DNA of 48,986 nucleotides from Chitinophaga pinensis (lineage in GTDB: Bacteria; Bacteroidota; Bacteroidia; Chitinophagales; Chitinophagaceae). The stretch is taken from the NCBI GenBank assembly GCA_945878115.1, contig CAMDVD010000025.1, positions 1-48,986 on the forward strand, read 5' to 3'. The notes beneath the pieces are model-generated. The model was not told where the DNA came from, ran no database searches, and worked only from the letters and a program-made list of their open reading frames with translations. Made by a program: the position numbers and the translations under genes. Within the stretch, counting starts at the first letter, position 1. Each line of letters begins with the position of its first letter. Below, piece by piece: positions 17,168-26,628 of this stretch.

Positions 17168-19372
17168 TTATAGTTTTTTGTCTCCTTTAATTATTTTTTT
17201 CAATATTTTATTTTTACCAATCTGGATTTGTACAAAGTACATTCCAGCGACTAAGGATGACAAATCAAACGTATTGTTTTTTTGCGTGACAAATGTATAT
17301 TCTTTCATTTTTCGACCTAAGACATCATAGAAACTGATGATAGCATTCTGATTTCCGATATCGACCTTAAAGAGAATATGTGCAAAGTCATTACTTGGAT
17401 TAGGAAATAATTCTACCGATAAAGGGGATATGAAAATATCACTTGTGGAAACGACATTTAGAACTTGTTTATAGTAAGTAAGTCCTCCCATTTTATTGCC
17501 AACGACCATTTCAAAATTACCATCCCCATCAATATCTGCAATCGCCGGAACACTTCTTGCGCTAGTTTGAATGGAAGAATAATTAGAATCGATGCGAATG
17601 AAATTTCCATAGTTATTGGCGAAACTATCATAGCGTTCTACGGTTCCATCAATATTTCCCATCATTAAATATTCAATATTCGTATTGTCCATTTTGCCAA
17701 TAAATGGAGCTCCATAACCATGAAATTGATTGGTACTTCCAGCTTTGATATTGCCAATGGAAATTGTTTTTAAAGCCAATTTTTTAAGCGCATTATTACT
17801 TGTATCTTCATAATAACTAAGTGTGCCAAGTTGATTGCCTATCAATAAATCTTGTTTGCCATCTTGATTAAAATCATATACAACTGGCATGCTATACTTG
17901 TTGACGAATACATTGGGAAGACTATCGGTATACCAATTGAATAGGGGAGAAGCCGAATTGGACAATGCTGTGTTTTTGTATACTGCCAAAGATCCTTTTG
18001 TATTTCCCATCACTAAATCGTCAATGCCATCGCCAGTCACATCACCAAAGGTTGGAAATATCCCAGCATAATTATGGATACTTAAATTCAGAAAATCTTT
18101 CGTGATTAAAGTGAAAGAACTATTGCCAATAGTACTGGTGTTTTTGAAATAAGCTATTTTACTTTTTAGCAATCCTGTTTGATTATCTAAATAACCTTCA
18201 TTACCTATAAATAAATCTTTCTTACCGTCCTTATCATAATCGAAAAAAGTTGGGTAGCTATACGATCCAACATCTATCATATCTGGGGTAAATAAGGAGT
18301 CGTGTTGAAATGCGAAATTTGGTGCCGCGTCGGTTCCCAAATTTTTATACCATGCAACGGCATTATAATTTGCTGAACTTAAATCATCGCTGTGCGCACT
18401 GAATAATAAATCTTTGTCTCCATCATTATCTATGTCCACATGAAATGGAGCTGGCCAATTTGGAAGTTTTAAAATATGTGCATTGTGATTATAAGTGGTA
18501 TCTTGATCATTGATAATATCAGCACCATTATTGAATAGTAATTGAACATCACTAAAAGAAATATTGCCATCCAATAAGTCGTAATCATTATCGCCATCTA
18601 TATCCACATGTAGAATACAATTGCCACTATGTCTGCTTTTTTTATTTTCGACAGATACACCTTTGCAGGTAATTCCCATGACGACCGTTCTATAGATATT
18701 TTGAAAAAATTTACCCCAACAATTGTCTGCATCTATTATGCGTATACTGTCACAAGGAAGTCCATCTTCTACTCTCATGTTTTTATAATATACTAATTTG
18801 GTACCTAAGACATCAAATCCTAAAAAGTCTAAATCGCCATCCTTGTCAATATCAATAATGCTTGGAATGTCGCTAGGTTGCACATAAGCATTGACAGGGC
18901 CATTGGCGCCTTGAAAAAACAAATCACGGTAAAAAGTAAATTTCAATTCGTTGCTTTGATAGTACCCTTTGTAAACTGCTATGCCATAAGAACCTCTGTG
19001 AAACAAATCTGGAATACCATCGCAGTTGTAATCTTGTAAGCTTAAAAAGTTGTTGATGTTTGGAAAGTTCTTTTCGTAAGATGGCGCATAACTATATTTT
19101 ATTTCTGATGCATTACCAATATTGATAAAGGTCTTAATGAAGTAATTATGGTTATCATAAAGTACGATGTCTTTTTTTCCGTCATTGTTTAAATCGGCAT
19201 GATTTATTTGTACCGAATTAATACCACCACACCAAGGTGAATGAATATTTGTACCGTTCATGTCTACAGATGCATCTTGAAAAGTTTGATAAACATTTCC
19301 CTGAAACTGGGCATACGTCGATATCGGAAAAAATAAAATGACTAACAGACTCAGGGTGAATATTTTTTGCAT
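17168..19372 (-). CDS. Secreted VCBS/FG-GAP repeat protein with type IX sorting domain
   Basis: A 734-residue exported protein. A signal peptide ends near 'ISTYAQ' (residue ~22). At least nine VCBS/FG-GAP calcium loops follow, such as 'DLNNDGKKDIVLYD', 'DIDKDGDLDFLGFD', 'DYDKDGKKDLFIGN', 'DVTGDGIDDLVMGN' and 'DIDGDGNFEMVVGN', consistent with a beta-propeller. Residues ~655-734 form a type A C-terminal sorting domain with 'LFPNPSND', 'FYDVLGRKMKEY' and 'LVAGMYFVQIQ', which routes cargo through SprA and anchors or releases it at the surface. The ligand is unknown; family members serve in adhesion or sugar binding. Confidence 0.92.
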   Translation of the reverse strand: MQKIFTLSLLVILFFPISTYAQFQGNVYQTFQDASVDMNGTNIHSPWCGGINSVQINHADLNNDGKKDIVLYDNHNYFIKTFINIGNASEIKYSYAPSYEKNFPNINNFLSLQDYNCDGIPDLFHRGSYGIAVYKGYYQSNELKFTFYRDLFFQGANGPVNAYVQPSDIPSIIDIDKDGDLDFLGFDVLGTKLVYYKNMRVEDGLPCDSIRIIDADNCWGKFFQNIYRTVVMGITCKGVSVENKKSRHSGNCILHVDIDGDNDYDLLDGNISFSDVQLLFNNGADIINDQDTTYNHNAHILKLPNWPAPFHVDIDNDGDKDLLFSAHSDDLSSANYNAVAWYKNLGTDAAPNFAFQHDSLFTPDMIDVGSYSYPTFFDYDKDGKKDLFIGNEGYLDNQTGLLKSKIAYFKNTSTIGNSSFTLITKDFLNLSIHNYAGIFPTFGDVTGDGIDDLVMGNTKGSLAVYKNTALSNSASPLFNWYTDSLPNVFVNKYSMPVVYDFNQDGKQDLLIGNQLGTLSYYEDTSNNALKKLALKTISIGNIKAGSTNQFHGYGAPFIGKMDNTNIEYLMMGNIDGTVERYDSFANNYGNFIRIDSNYSSIQTSARSVPAIADIDGDGNFEMVVGNKMGGLTYYKQVLNVVSTSDIFISPLSVELFPNPSNDFAHILFKVDIGNQNAIISFYDVLGRKMKEYTFVTQKNNTFDLSSLVAGMYFVQIQIGKNKILKKIIKGDKKL

Positions 19373-19435
19373 GTGTAATTGGGCTTTGGATTAAATCGAA
19401 TAAAGACGTTTGTTCGTATAGTAAAGTTGGCGTAT

Positions 19436-20701
19436 TTATCGTACTACCATTTGTATAGTTTGCCTTGTTTTTTGTTCCAATAATACCGTTCTATTTTTCA
19501 ATTCTTCCTGTAAAATATCTTCTGTATAATGGCGAACAGTAAATAAGAATAGGTCTTCATTTCGTTTGACTACATACTCTTTTTGTAAAACCGTGAGTAA
19601 CTCTTCCAATAGTTCAAGATCACTGTCTATACAGGCTACAAAGCTGATGGCTGCATTTTGTATCAAGTTGATTTTTATTTTACAAGAAGCAAATAAGTTA
19701 TAGATATTACTCAAATTATTTTCAGTGATAAAGGAATAATCTTTGGTCGTTACTTGGAGTAAAATTTGTTTTCGCTTCAATACCAATATAGGCGGATAAG
19801 CAATTGCTTTCGTTGTATTGTGTATGATAGTGCCCGGTAAAGTAGGATCCAAAAAGCACTTTACATATAATGGTATGTCCTTGCTGAATAAAGGTTTTAT
19901 TGTTTTTGGATGAATGACTTGTGCGCCATAAAATGCCATTTCAATTACTTCGTGAAAAGTGATTTCTGGAATGGCAATGGTATTCGGAAATTGTTTCGGA
20001 TCTGCATTAAGCAAACTAGGTACATCTTTCCAAATCGTGACACTTTTGGCATTGAGCATATTGGCGAAAACCGCAGCGGTATAATCACTTCCTTCTCTGC
20101 CTAAAGTGACTGTATGGTTTTCGTCGGTGCAACCAATATAGCCTTGGGTAATAATAATTTCATGTTGTAAAAAAGCTTCATCAAAATGACGATGTGCATG
20201 CTGTTCAGTTTCTTCCCAATGTATATTTGCATCTCTATAGTTGTGATCTGTTTTGAGAATATCGCGAACGTCTAACCATTTTACGGATAAGCCAATTTTC
20301 TGCAGATAGGCGGCTATCAATGTGGTCGACAATAACTCGCCCATGCTCACTACTTGGTCATAATAATAATTAAAACTGCGTACTGGGGTTTCTGCCAATA
20401 TCCATTCAATTTCTGTGTAAAATTCTTTTAGTTTTTGGATGGCTGCTGATGCTTCATCGCCCAATAATTCTTGTGCATAGTCATTATGATTTTTTTCTAA
20501 TGCTTGAAATAGGGTAGTTGCTAAGTTAATATCACCATTAAAATACGCACGAACAATTTCTTCTAATGCATTGGTTGTTTTACCCTTAGCTGAAACAATC
20601 ACTACTAATTTTTCATCTTGATGTTGTTCTATAATCTGCGCTACATGCAACGCTCGCTCTACTGTTTCAATAGAAGCTCCTCCAAATTTGAATACTTTCA
20701 T
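19436..20701 (-). CDS. lysC: Aspartate kinase (monofunctional)
   Basis: Phosphorylates aspartate as the first step toward lysine, threonine, methionine and diaminopimelate. The protein is 421 residues from ATG 20701, which opens the canonical 'MKVFKFGGASI'; an in-frame TTG nine bases earlier lies against the promoter box. Visible motifs are the amino-acid-kinase nucleotide loop 'KFGGAS', 'VSMGELLSTTLIAAYL', 'TLGREGSDYTAAVFANML' and 'VIHPKTIKPLF'. Residues ~305-400 form the regulatory ACT region, with 'LFASCKIKINLIQNAAIS'. There is no fused homoserine dehydrogenase. The gene stands apart from other amino-acid genes. The symbol is by family; isozyme identity is not determinable. Confidence 0.92.
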   Translation of the reverse strand: MKVFKFGGASIETVERALHVAQIIEQHQDEKLVVIVSAKGKTTNALEEIVRAYFNGDINLATTLFQALEKNHNDYAQELLGDEASAAIQKLKEFYTEIEWILAETPVRSFNYYYDQVVSMGELLSTTLIAAYLQKIGLSVKWLDVRDILKTDHNYRDANIHWEETEQHAHRHFDEAFLQHEIIITQGYIGCTDENHTVTLGREGSDYTAAVFANMLNAKSVTIWKDVPSLLNADPKQFPNTIAIPEITFHEVIEMAFYGAQVIHPKTIKPLFSKDIPLYVKCFLDPTLPGTIIHNTTKAIAYPPILVLKRKQILLQVTTKDYSFITENNLSNIYNLFASCKIKINLIQNAAISFVACIDSDLELLEELLTVLQKEYVVKRNEDLFLFTVRHYTEDILQEELKNRTVLLEQKTRQTIQMVVR

Positions 20702-20707
20702 AACGCA

Positions 20708-20715
20708 CAAATATA
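20708..20715 (-). promoter_or_regulatory. -7 promoter box for aspartate kinase
   Basis: TATATTTG on the minus strand ends 6 bases before ATG 20701, predicting a near-leaderless transcript. Confidence 0.45.
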
Positions 20716-20804
20716 AGATGTGTTCAGGCTAATTGTATCAGGTGAGAAGCTAATTGCGGTTCTGAAGAATCGCCCTTTCACGATAATCCAATTTTAGTTT
20801 TGCC

Positions 20805-20812
20805 CCTTCTGT
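20805..20812 (+). promoter_or_regulatory. Possible -7 promoter box for the BatA-like gene
   Basis: TAGTTTTG matches TAnnTTTG in the divergent spacer and would give a ~85-base leader before the TTG start at 20903. Confidence 0.3.
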
Positions 20813-20902
20813 GTTTTTTTGCTTTATTTGTAACTTAAATGCTGTTGCTTTCTTTGCTAGGTATTTTAAATTTACTTCACTAAAATATTAATTCGATAAA
20901 CA

Positions 20903-22984
20903 TTGAATTTTTCATTATCCTATCCCGCTGGGTTTATCTTGATTTGTCTTGCAGTAGGCTTCCTCTATAGTCTTTTTTTATACTGGAAAAAGAAAAGTCA
21001 TTACCCAAGTTCAGTACAATATTATCTGGTATTTTTCTTTCGTTTTGCGGTGGTGAGTTTGCTATCCTTTTTTTTACTTTCACCCATACTTACCTATTTA
21101 AAAAATAGAGAAGAGAAACCGACTATCGTGTTCATGCAAGATAATTCGGCCTCAGAAAAATTTGCTTTTAAGAAAATAGACAGCATCGCCTATAGAAAAA
21201 ATGTGGCAGCTTTGATTGCTGATTTAGAAAAGGATTATACAGTTCAGGAATATTCGTATGGTTCTACCTTGACCGATACCGTCAAGCACACGTATAATGA
21301 AAGCAGTACGGATTTGTCTTCTGCTTTAGAAATGGTAATGACGACTCTAGAGAATAAAAATCTTGGTGGAATTATTTTGGCTGGTGATGGCATTTACAAT
21401 AAAGGAAGTTCACCACTAAATTTAAATTATCCTTTTCAAGGTACCATGTATACGATAGGGTTAGGCGATACTACCATTCAACGAGATGCTTTGGTAGCTC
21501 GTGTTTTCGCCAATAAGGTAGTTTATCTCGGGGATCAATTTGCTATACGAAGTGATGTTGCCGCGTATGCATGTAAGGGTGAAAATTTGAACGTTAGCAT
21601 TTTTAGTCATCAAGATAAACGTGTCATTGCTTCGCAAAATATGAATGCAAACAGTGATCATTTCTCGAAGGCAATTGAAACGATCATTGATACAAAAGTG
21701 GCTGGCGTGCAGCATTTTACCATCACCATTAGTAAAGTAATTGGCGAACAAAATATTGCAAATAATACACAGGAAGTTTATGTGGAAGTAATAGACAGTA
21801 AAGAAAATGTGTTGATTGTTGCGAATGCGCCTCATCCGGATGTGTTTGCTTTGAAAGAAGCTTTGGGTAAAAATAAAAATTACAAAGTCGATGTAGCCTC
21901 TGCCGATAAAATGAATAAGCCGGTTGGTGATTATAACTTGATTATTTTACACAATATTCCTTCTGCAAATTACAATGGTAATAGCATTATTGAACAAGCA
22001 CAAAAACAAGGAATTTCTCTTTGGTATATTACTGGCGCGCAGACAGCCATTCCACTATTGAATAAGATACAGACTTGTTTACAAATCAGTACGCGTGGAT
22101 TTAATCCAAATGAAGTACAGGCCATGTTGAACAAGGATTTTTCTTATTTTACCATAAATCCAAATGCGGATTTAAATAATTTGCCACCACTCTCAACACC
22201 TTTTGGAGACTTTACAGCGGGGCCAAATACCCAAACCTTATTGATGCAAAAAGTAGGTAGTGTTGCTACCAATTATCCATTGTGGGTTGTGCAACAAAAT
22301 GCGAATAGTCGAATAGGGGTATTGGCAGGAGAGGGTATCTGGCGTTGGCGTTTATACGATTATTACCAACACAAAAATCAGGATATAGTGGATGATTTTA
22401 TCCTCAAAACAGCGCAGTATTTATCCGTTAAACATGACAAGCGACAGTTCAGAACCGTATTGCCTAAAAGTGTTTTTACTGAAAGTGAAACCGTGAGTTT
22501 TGATGCCGAATTATACAATGAAAATTATGAATTGATTAATACACCAGATGTCAATTTGAATATTGTAGATGAAGCGAATAAAAAAAGCATATTCAGCATG
22601 AATAAAGATGGTAATTCTTATTCTTTCAATGCTGGCAATTTAGCTGCTGGAAAATATACGTATACAAGCAGCGCTGCTTTTAATGGTAAGTCCTATACAG
22701 CGAATGGTACATTTACAATTGTTGCACAAAATATTGAGGAAGTGAATACTACAGCAGATTTTGGATTGCTCAATCAATTGGCAAAAAACTACGGCGGTGA
22801 ATTCGTGTTTCCAAATCAAGTCATGAGTTTGCGTGATAAAATTAGAAACAACCAACACATCAAAACCGTCTTGCATTCGACTGTCAACAATGATCCATTA
22901 ATTAATTGGAAATGGTTGTTCGCATTGCTTATCCTACTGTTATCCGCAGAGTGGTTCATTAGAAAGCGAAGTGGGAATTATTAG
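20903..22984 (+). CDS. BatA/VWA-like integral membrane protein
   Basis: A 693-residue protein with two N-terminal membrane helices (~8-26 and ~42-66) and one C-terminal helix (~668-686, 'WKWLFALLILLLSAEW') followed by positive residues. Between them lies a large extracytoplasmic part containing a von-Willebrand-A-like fold: 'TIVFMQDNSASEKF' resembles a degenerate D-x-S-x-S metal site, followed by 'LGGIILAGDGIYNKGSSP'. Beta-rich domains make up the remainder. This architecture occurs widely in Bacteroidota without a defined function. TTG 20903 is the start: an in-frame TAA lies two codons upstream and the next ATG would delete both N-terminal helices. It diverges from aspartate kinase. Confidence 0.8.
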   Translation: MNFSLSYPAGFILICLAVGFLYSLFLYWKKKSHYPSSVQYYLVFFFRFAVVSLLSFFLLSPILTYLKNREEKPTIVFMQDNSASEKFAFKKIDSIAYRKNVAALIADLEKDYTVQEYSYGSTLTDTVKHTYNESSTDLSSALEMVMTTLENKNLGGIILAGDGIYNKGSSPLNLNYPFQGTMYTIGLGDTTIQRDALVARVFANKVVYLGDQFAIRSDVAAYACKGENLNVSIFSHQDKRVIASQNMNANSDHFSKAIETIIDTKVAGVQHFTITISKVIGEQNIANNTQEVYVEVIDSKENVLIVANAPHPDVFALKEALGKNKNYKVDVASADKMNKPVGDYNLIILHNIPSANYNGNSIIEQAQKQGISLWYITGAQTAIPLLNKIQTCLQISTRGFNPNEVQAMLNKDFSYFTINPNADLNNLPPLSTPFGDFTAGPNTQTLLMQKVGSVATNYPLWVVQQNANSRIGVLAGEGIWRWRLYDYYQHKNQDIVDDFILKTAQYLSVKHDKRQFRTVLPKSVFTESETVSFDAELYNENYELINTPDVNLNIVDEANKKSIFSMNKDGNSYSFNAGNLAAGKYTYTSSAAFNGKSYTANGTFTIVAQNIEEVNTTADFGLLNQLAKNYGGEFVFPNQVMSLRDKIRNNQHIKTVLHSTVNNDPLINWKWLFALLILLLSAEWFIRKRSGNY

Positions 22985-23092
22985 TAATCAGTAGTGAGTA
23001 GTTAGTAGTTAGTAGTGAGTCAAAAGTAAAAAGTAAAAAGTAGAAAGGCGTAAGGCATAAGTCGTAAGATTTTGGAATTTTATTTCCTGTCT
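22985..23092. repeat. Degenerate short tandem repeats
   Basis: After the BatA-like stop, words of the type AGTAGTTAGTAGTTAGTAG, then AAAGTAAAAAGTA and GGCGTAAGGCATAAGTCGTAAG follow one another. The last word family recurs at 39080-39110. A further GTAGTTAGTATTGAG doublet lies at ~23169-23200. Confidence 0.55.
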
Positions 23093-23155
23093 CCGCAGTT
23101 GTGTCCTCTGCAGTAATCTTGTCTATGAATAAGAAGTTAGTGAGGCACACTGCGG
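23093..23155. repeat. Palindromic repeat, copy B
   Basis: Arms CCGCAGTTGTGTCCTC and GAGGCACACTGCGG pair with two bulged bases around a ~33-base loop. Same family as 10927-10986, and inverted relative to the copies at 27397 and 27566. Confidence 0.75.
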
Positions 23156-23419
23156 GTTACGTACATTAGTAGTTAGTATTGAGTAGTTAGTATTGAGAAG
23201 TTTTACGAATTTCCTTCATTGACTCTTCAAAATAGTTCATTCGTAAGCGCAGTGGTAATTATTAATTTAATACAATAGTGTATTTTTTATTGTCGAATGT
23301 TGTACACTGTTCAGCATTTGTGGCGTTGGCACCATTCATCATTTTATCATTAGTCAGCAATGCTCAAAGTTTGTAATCAATAGAGAAGATTATTAATTAT
23401 CTTTTATTATTGAGCATTC

Positions 23420-23720
23420 GCAAATGGCCTTGGATAGTTTGGCGTTAAAAAAATGGAGTGGTCGGCGAACAAATCGTCCCTGTTTGAGCCAGCCAGCCGC
23501 AGGCATCTGGTGAGTTTGGACGATTTGCGTCGAGCACGAACATTTTTTAGCTAATACCAACTTGATTTATAAAATAGGCTAAAGGGCTATTTTATAAATC
23601 TTAGATGGGATTATGCCGATTGAAAAGTGGATATCCTTTCTATTTTTCACATCGGTAAAAACTATCCACAGCCTTGATTTTTTGGTTCTTTTGTATCAAG
23701 ACAAAAGAACAAAAGATTAT
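23420..23720 (+). repeat. 301-bp multi-hairpin dispersed repeat, copy 1
   Basis: Nearly identical to 24547-24847, in the same orientation. It contains four successive inverted repeats: CAAATCGTCC/GGACGATTTG (23470-23527), GATTTATAAAATAG/CTATTTTATAAATC (23564-23600, 9-base loop), CCGATTGAAAA/TTTTTCACATCGG (~23613-23656), and GTTCTTTTGT/ACAAAAGAAC (23685-23710, 6-base loop). Short open frames inside it are not preserved between copies, so it is probably noncoding. I recall related sequences as common dispersed repeats in Bacteroidota, but cannot name the family. Confidence 0.85.
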
Positions 23721-23742
23721 ACATGCTTCGAAAATTTATTCA

Positions 23743-24333
23743 CTACAACTTATTCAACAATCCAATCAATTGATCCTTCTCAATTTTCTCGTAAAATATT
23801 TTTTTGAGCTTATGCTGTTTGTTGTAAATCATGATTTGCGGCATAATATAATTTGGCATAAAATGGTTTAGAATAAATTGTTGTTCAGCCGCACATACAT
23901 GAAAATTTGGAAATTGTCCCGCATTCGTATTCGTAATAAATGCGCCTAGATCATTAAAGTTGCTAGTAAAAGTGACAAAGAAAATAGCTGTATTTCGTAA
24001 TGAATCCATTTTGGAAATTACATCCTTTGCAGCAATTATACAATGATCACAAGTAGGATTAAAAAGCGCAAATATGACCGACTGGTTTTTTGGAATATCT
24101 TTTTCTGTTAAAAAGATTTTGGCTGGTGTCACAAATTGAAAACTTGGCAATAAAGAATTTACCTTCGCTTCATCATGTGTCTTTTGTCCTTCTGTGCCAG
24201 GCACTTGTTTGGGTGTAGTGTGTTCAATAGGTTTGCTAGCGGTAGCTTTTTTAGGTTTGCCAGTTGCTTTGTGTTGTGCATGGATAAAAGCTGGTGTCAT
24301 CAGCAAAAAACAAACATAGAATAGTTGTTTCAT
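23743..24333 (-). CDS. Exported thioredoxin-like protein (TlpA/peroxiredoxin-type fold)
   Basis: 196 residues from ATG 24333, which starts a clean signal peptide (MKQLFYVCFLLMTPAFIHAQ); an in-frame ATG at 24360 would place polar residues ahead of it. After a Lys/Thr/Pro-rich linker (~21-60), a thioredoxin-like domain carries 'FALFNPTCDHCIIAAKDV' with the redox motif CDHC, 'NTAIFFVTF' and the cis-Pro region 'NYIMPQIMIYNKQ'. It probably acts in the periplasm as a thiol-disulfide or thiol-peroxide enzyme; the substrate is unknown. The gene lies between the two 301-bp repeat copies, and its stop is 23 bases from copy 1, whose last hairpin (23685-23710) may terminate it. Confidence 0.8.
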   Translation of the reverse strand: MKQLFYVCFLLMTPAFIHAQHKATGKPKKATASKPIEHTTPKQVPGTEGQKTHDEAKVNSLLPSFQFVTPAKIFLTEKDIPKNQSVIFALFNPTCDHCIIAAKDVISKMDSLRNTAIFFVTFTSNFNDLGAFITNTNAGQFPNFHVCAAEQQFILNHFMPNYIMPQIMIYNKQHKLKKIFYEKIEKDQLIGLLNKL

Positions 24334-24546
24334 TGTAAATCTGTTGCAGTATTGTTTCATTTGTAAGTCTTGTTTTTTTATTGTTTTATTTTATACCAAC
24401 ACGAGAAGTGTTGTTATAAAATGGAATGCCGAAGATAAGGAGCAAAATCGATTTGCTGGTAATGGGTTTTATATTTTTGTACGATGTTCTCTTTGAGAAT
24501 GGTGTTTATAAAAGTATCCCAAATTGTCTTATCTGATGATGTACTT

Positions 24547-24847
24547 GCAAATGGCCTTGGATAGTTTGGCGTTAAAAAAAATGGAGGGGTCGGCGAACAA
24601 ATCGTCCCTGTCTGAGCAACCGACGCAGGAGGATTGTGAGTTTGGACGATTTGCGTCGAGCAAGAACATTTTTTAGCTAATTCCATCTAAGATTTATAAA
24701 ATAGCCCTTTAGCCTATTTTATAAATCTTAGATGGGATTATGCCGATTGAAAAGTGGATATCCTTTCTATTTTTTACATCGGTATAAACTATCCACAGCC
24801 TTGATTTTTTGGTTCTTTTGTATCAAGACAAAAGAACAAAAGATTAT
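24547..24847 (+). repeat. 301-bp multi-hairpin dispersed repeat, copy 2
   Basis: Second copy of the element at 23420-23720. The first hairpin keeps perfect arms (24598-24607 and 24644-24653) while its loop has diverged. In the second hairpin the 9-base loop reads CCCTTTAGC, the exact reverse complement of GCTAAAGGG in copy 1. The flanks extend that stem to 22 bp here (24683-24704 with 24714-24735). The terminal hairpin GTTCTTTTGT/ACAAAAGAAC is kept. It lies just downstream of the CotH-family gene and could stop its transcription. Confidence 0.85.
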
Positions 24848-24909
24848 TAGTAGTATCAATTTTGTTGCGCGCTCTTCTCAAGCGTAAAAATAAATTTTCC
24901 CATATGTTT

Positions 24910-26415
24910 TTATTTGAGCACTTTCTGCATCATGCCTCCGTCAACCTGTATAAAATAAAGTCCTTGCGCATAGTCTTTAAAATCAAGATCTTCCGCTAAG
25001 CTAGACTTTAATTGTTTACGCAAAATTATTTTTCCAGTTATATCGTATAGAAGAATACTATACATGGGCATGCCAGATTGAATGCTTAAAATATCATTAC
25101 ACGGATTGGGGTAAATACGAATATTGTTTTTAGGCTCTATGTCTGCAACTTGCTGTGGAGCGCAGTTTACACCATTTGCAGTAATGCTGGTATTGATGCC
25201 AATAGTCCTGGTTTGGATAAAAGTTTTTAATCCAAAAACCGAGATGCTTCCTGGTCCACTGCCTACAATATCATAATTGAAACTAGAGTCAAATCCACCA
25301 TTGGTATAGAATTTTTTCGGGTCGGCATATACGCTGGCTTGAATTTTAATTTTTAAAGAATCCATAATAGGATCAAAATAAGCGTTCGTAAAATCATTCT
25401 TTAAATTACAATAAGCATCATGATACATGGCTTTGTAAAAACTGTTTGTCAGCATATTATTACACAGTGGTTTGCTGGTAGCTTGCGATAAATAATCTAT
25501 ATCCAAATTCATTATTTGCGTTGTAGTCAGATTGTTTTTAAAGCTCCCAAATGCTTCGTTATTATCCCAGGCTATCCATTGGAATTTATCCGTAACCGTA
25601 TCATGATAAATATAATAATTGTGTCCGCTACCGATATAAGAATCCAGACTTGAAAACATATTATATATTGCCCATTGTTTTACGAAATCTGCTGTATTTA
25701 ATTTTGACTCTAGTGAGTTTTGCAATGTAGAGTTTGGTGTATTATTAATCACATCAATCAACGCAATCAGGTCTGACCAATTGTTTGCTGTCGTATTGTT
25801 TTTTAATTCATAGGAACTTTCATACAAAGATTGGGTTGTGCTACCTTTCCATTTTAAATCGCCATGTGGATCGCCTTTAAACAAATTGCCATCATTGCTA
25901 TTGAACCAATGCTTGCAAAATTCATCATCCACTTCTTCCAGGATAGTATATAGTCCCCAGAGTTGATTATTGAAATATACATTGCAATAGGATACGCGAG
26001 GAGCAGGTAGTTGATGTGCGATCAAAAAATTACTGAGCAGTTTTTCGCGCATAAAGGAAGGGTCTTTAAATCCGTTATTGAAATTTAATTTCTTTAAACC
26101 ATGAATATCCTGACCCGCAATAAATTCATTCATGTCTATTTTAAAAGATTTCTTTTGGGATGAATTGTTAAAAGATGAATTGCCTTTTGTTTTGATGCCG
26201 ACATTGGTATATACTTCGCCATCAAAATCAATATCCACTTGTAAATAGATATCTGTTGTATGGCTTGCAACTAGTGAGTCATAGAATGTAGGGTAAGGGA
26301 AAGTGACATGGAGTGTGTGTACATTAGGCATATTGAAAATAGAATCGCCATTGCCAGCAAATACTTGGCCGTATAGGCTAATGCAGCAGATTAAAATGAA
26401 GAATACTTTTTTCAT
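24910..26415 (-). CDS. CotH-family secreted protein with type IX sorting domain
   Basis: A 501-residue exported protein with a signal peptide ending near 'YGQVFAG' (residue ~21). The CotH domain (~40-390) shows 'VGIKTKGNSSFNN', 'QKKSFKIDMNEF', 'FMREKLLSNFL', 'NQLWGLYTILEEVDDEF' and 'FQWIAWDNNEAFG', matching the lobe and metal-binding segments of the CotH atypical kinase family. Bacillus CotH phosphorylates spore-coat proteins; substrates of secreted Bacteroidota members are unknown. The C-terminus (~425-501) is a type A sorting domain: 'IRIYPNPCND', 'LYDITGKIIL', 'YAQGLYFIQVDGG'. It is therefore likely SprA-exported cargo. Confidence 0.9.
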   Translation of the reverse strand: MKKVFFILICCISLYGQVFAGNGDSIFNMPNVHTLHVTFPYPTFYDSLVASHTTDIYLQVDIDFDGEVYTNVGIKTKGNSSFNNSSQKKSFKIDMNEFIAGQDIHGLKKLNFNNGFKDPSFMREKLLSNFLIAHQLPAPRVSYCNVYFNNQLWGLYTILEEVDDEFCKHWFNSNDGNLFKGDPHGDLKWKGSTTQSLYESSYELKNNTTANNWSDLIALIDVINNTPNSTLQNSLESKLNTADFVKQWAIYNMFSSLDSYIGSGHNYYIYHDTVTDKFQWIAWDNNEAFGSFKNNLTTTQIMNLDIDYLSQATSKPLCNNMLTNSFYKAMYHDAYCNLKNDFTNAYFDPIMDSLKIKIQASVYADPKKFYTNGGFDSSFNYDIVGSGPGSISVFGLKTFIQTRTIGINTSITANGVNCAPQQVADIEPKNNIRIYPNPCNDILSIQSGMPMYSILLYDITGKIILRKQLKSSLAEDLDFKDYAQGLYFIQVDGGMMQKVLK

Positions 26416-26628
26416 CAGAAATTATTTCAGTAAATGTAAATAGATATAATGTAAAATGGAATGAGTGATAGAAGTTTTTGATGGCTATGTATTTGAAGAA
26501 GTTGTGTTTATAAGTATAGAAATTGTTTTGTTAGATTTGGGTTTTGAAATCTATTGTTGTAAATGAATGTTAGAATCACAAATGAACACGATTGCACGGA
26601 TTTACATGTTTAAATGAAATAAAGAAAA

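Noticed and set aside
23613-23871. Two overlapping ~65-codon frames in and after repeat copy 1
   Set aside because: They read through hairpins and into the antisense of the thioredoxin-like gene; not preserved as proteins.
24414-24686. 90-codon minus-strand frame starting in repeat copy 2
   Set aside because: More than half of it is translated palindromic repeat, and copy 1 does not keep the same frame, so it is most likely noncoding.
23420-24847. Composite transposon formed by the two 301-bp repeats
   Set aside because: No transposase lies between or beside the copies, and no target-site duplication was recognised at the ends.
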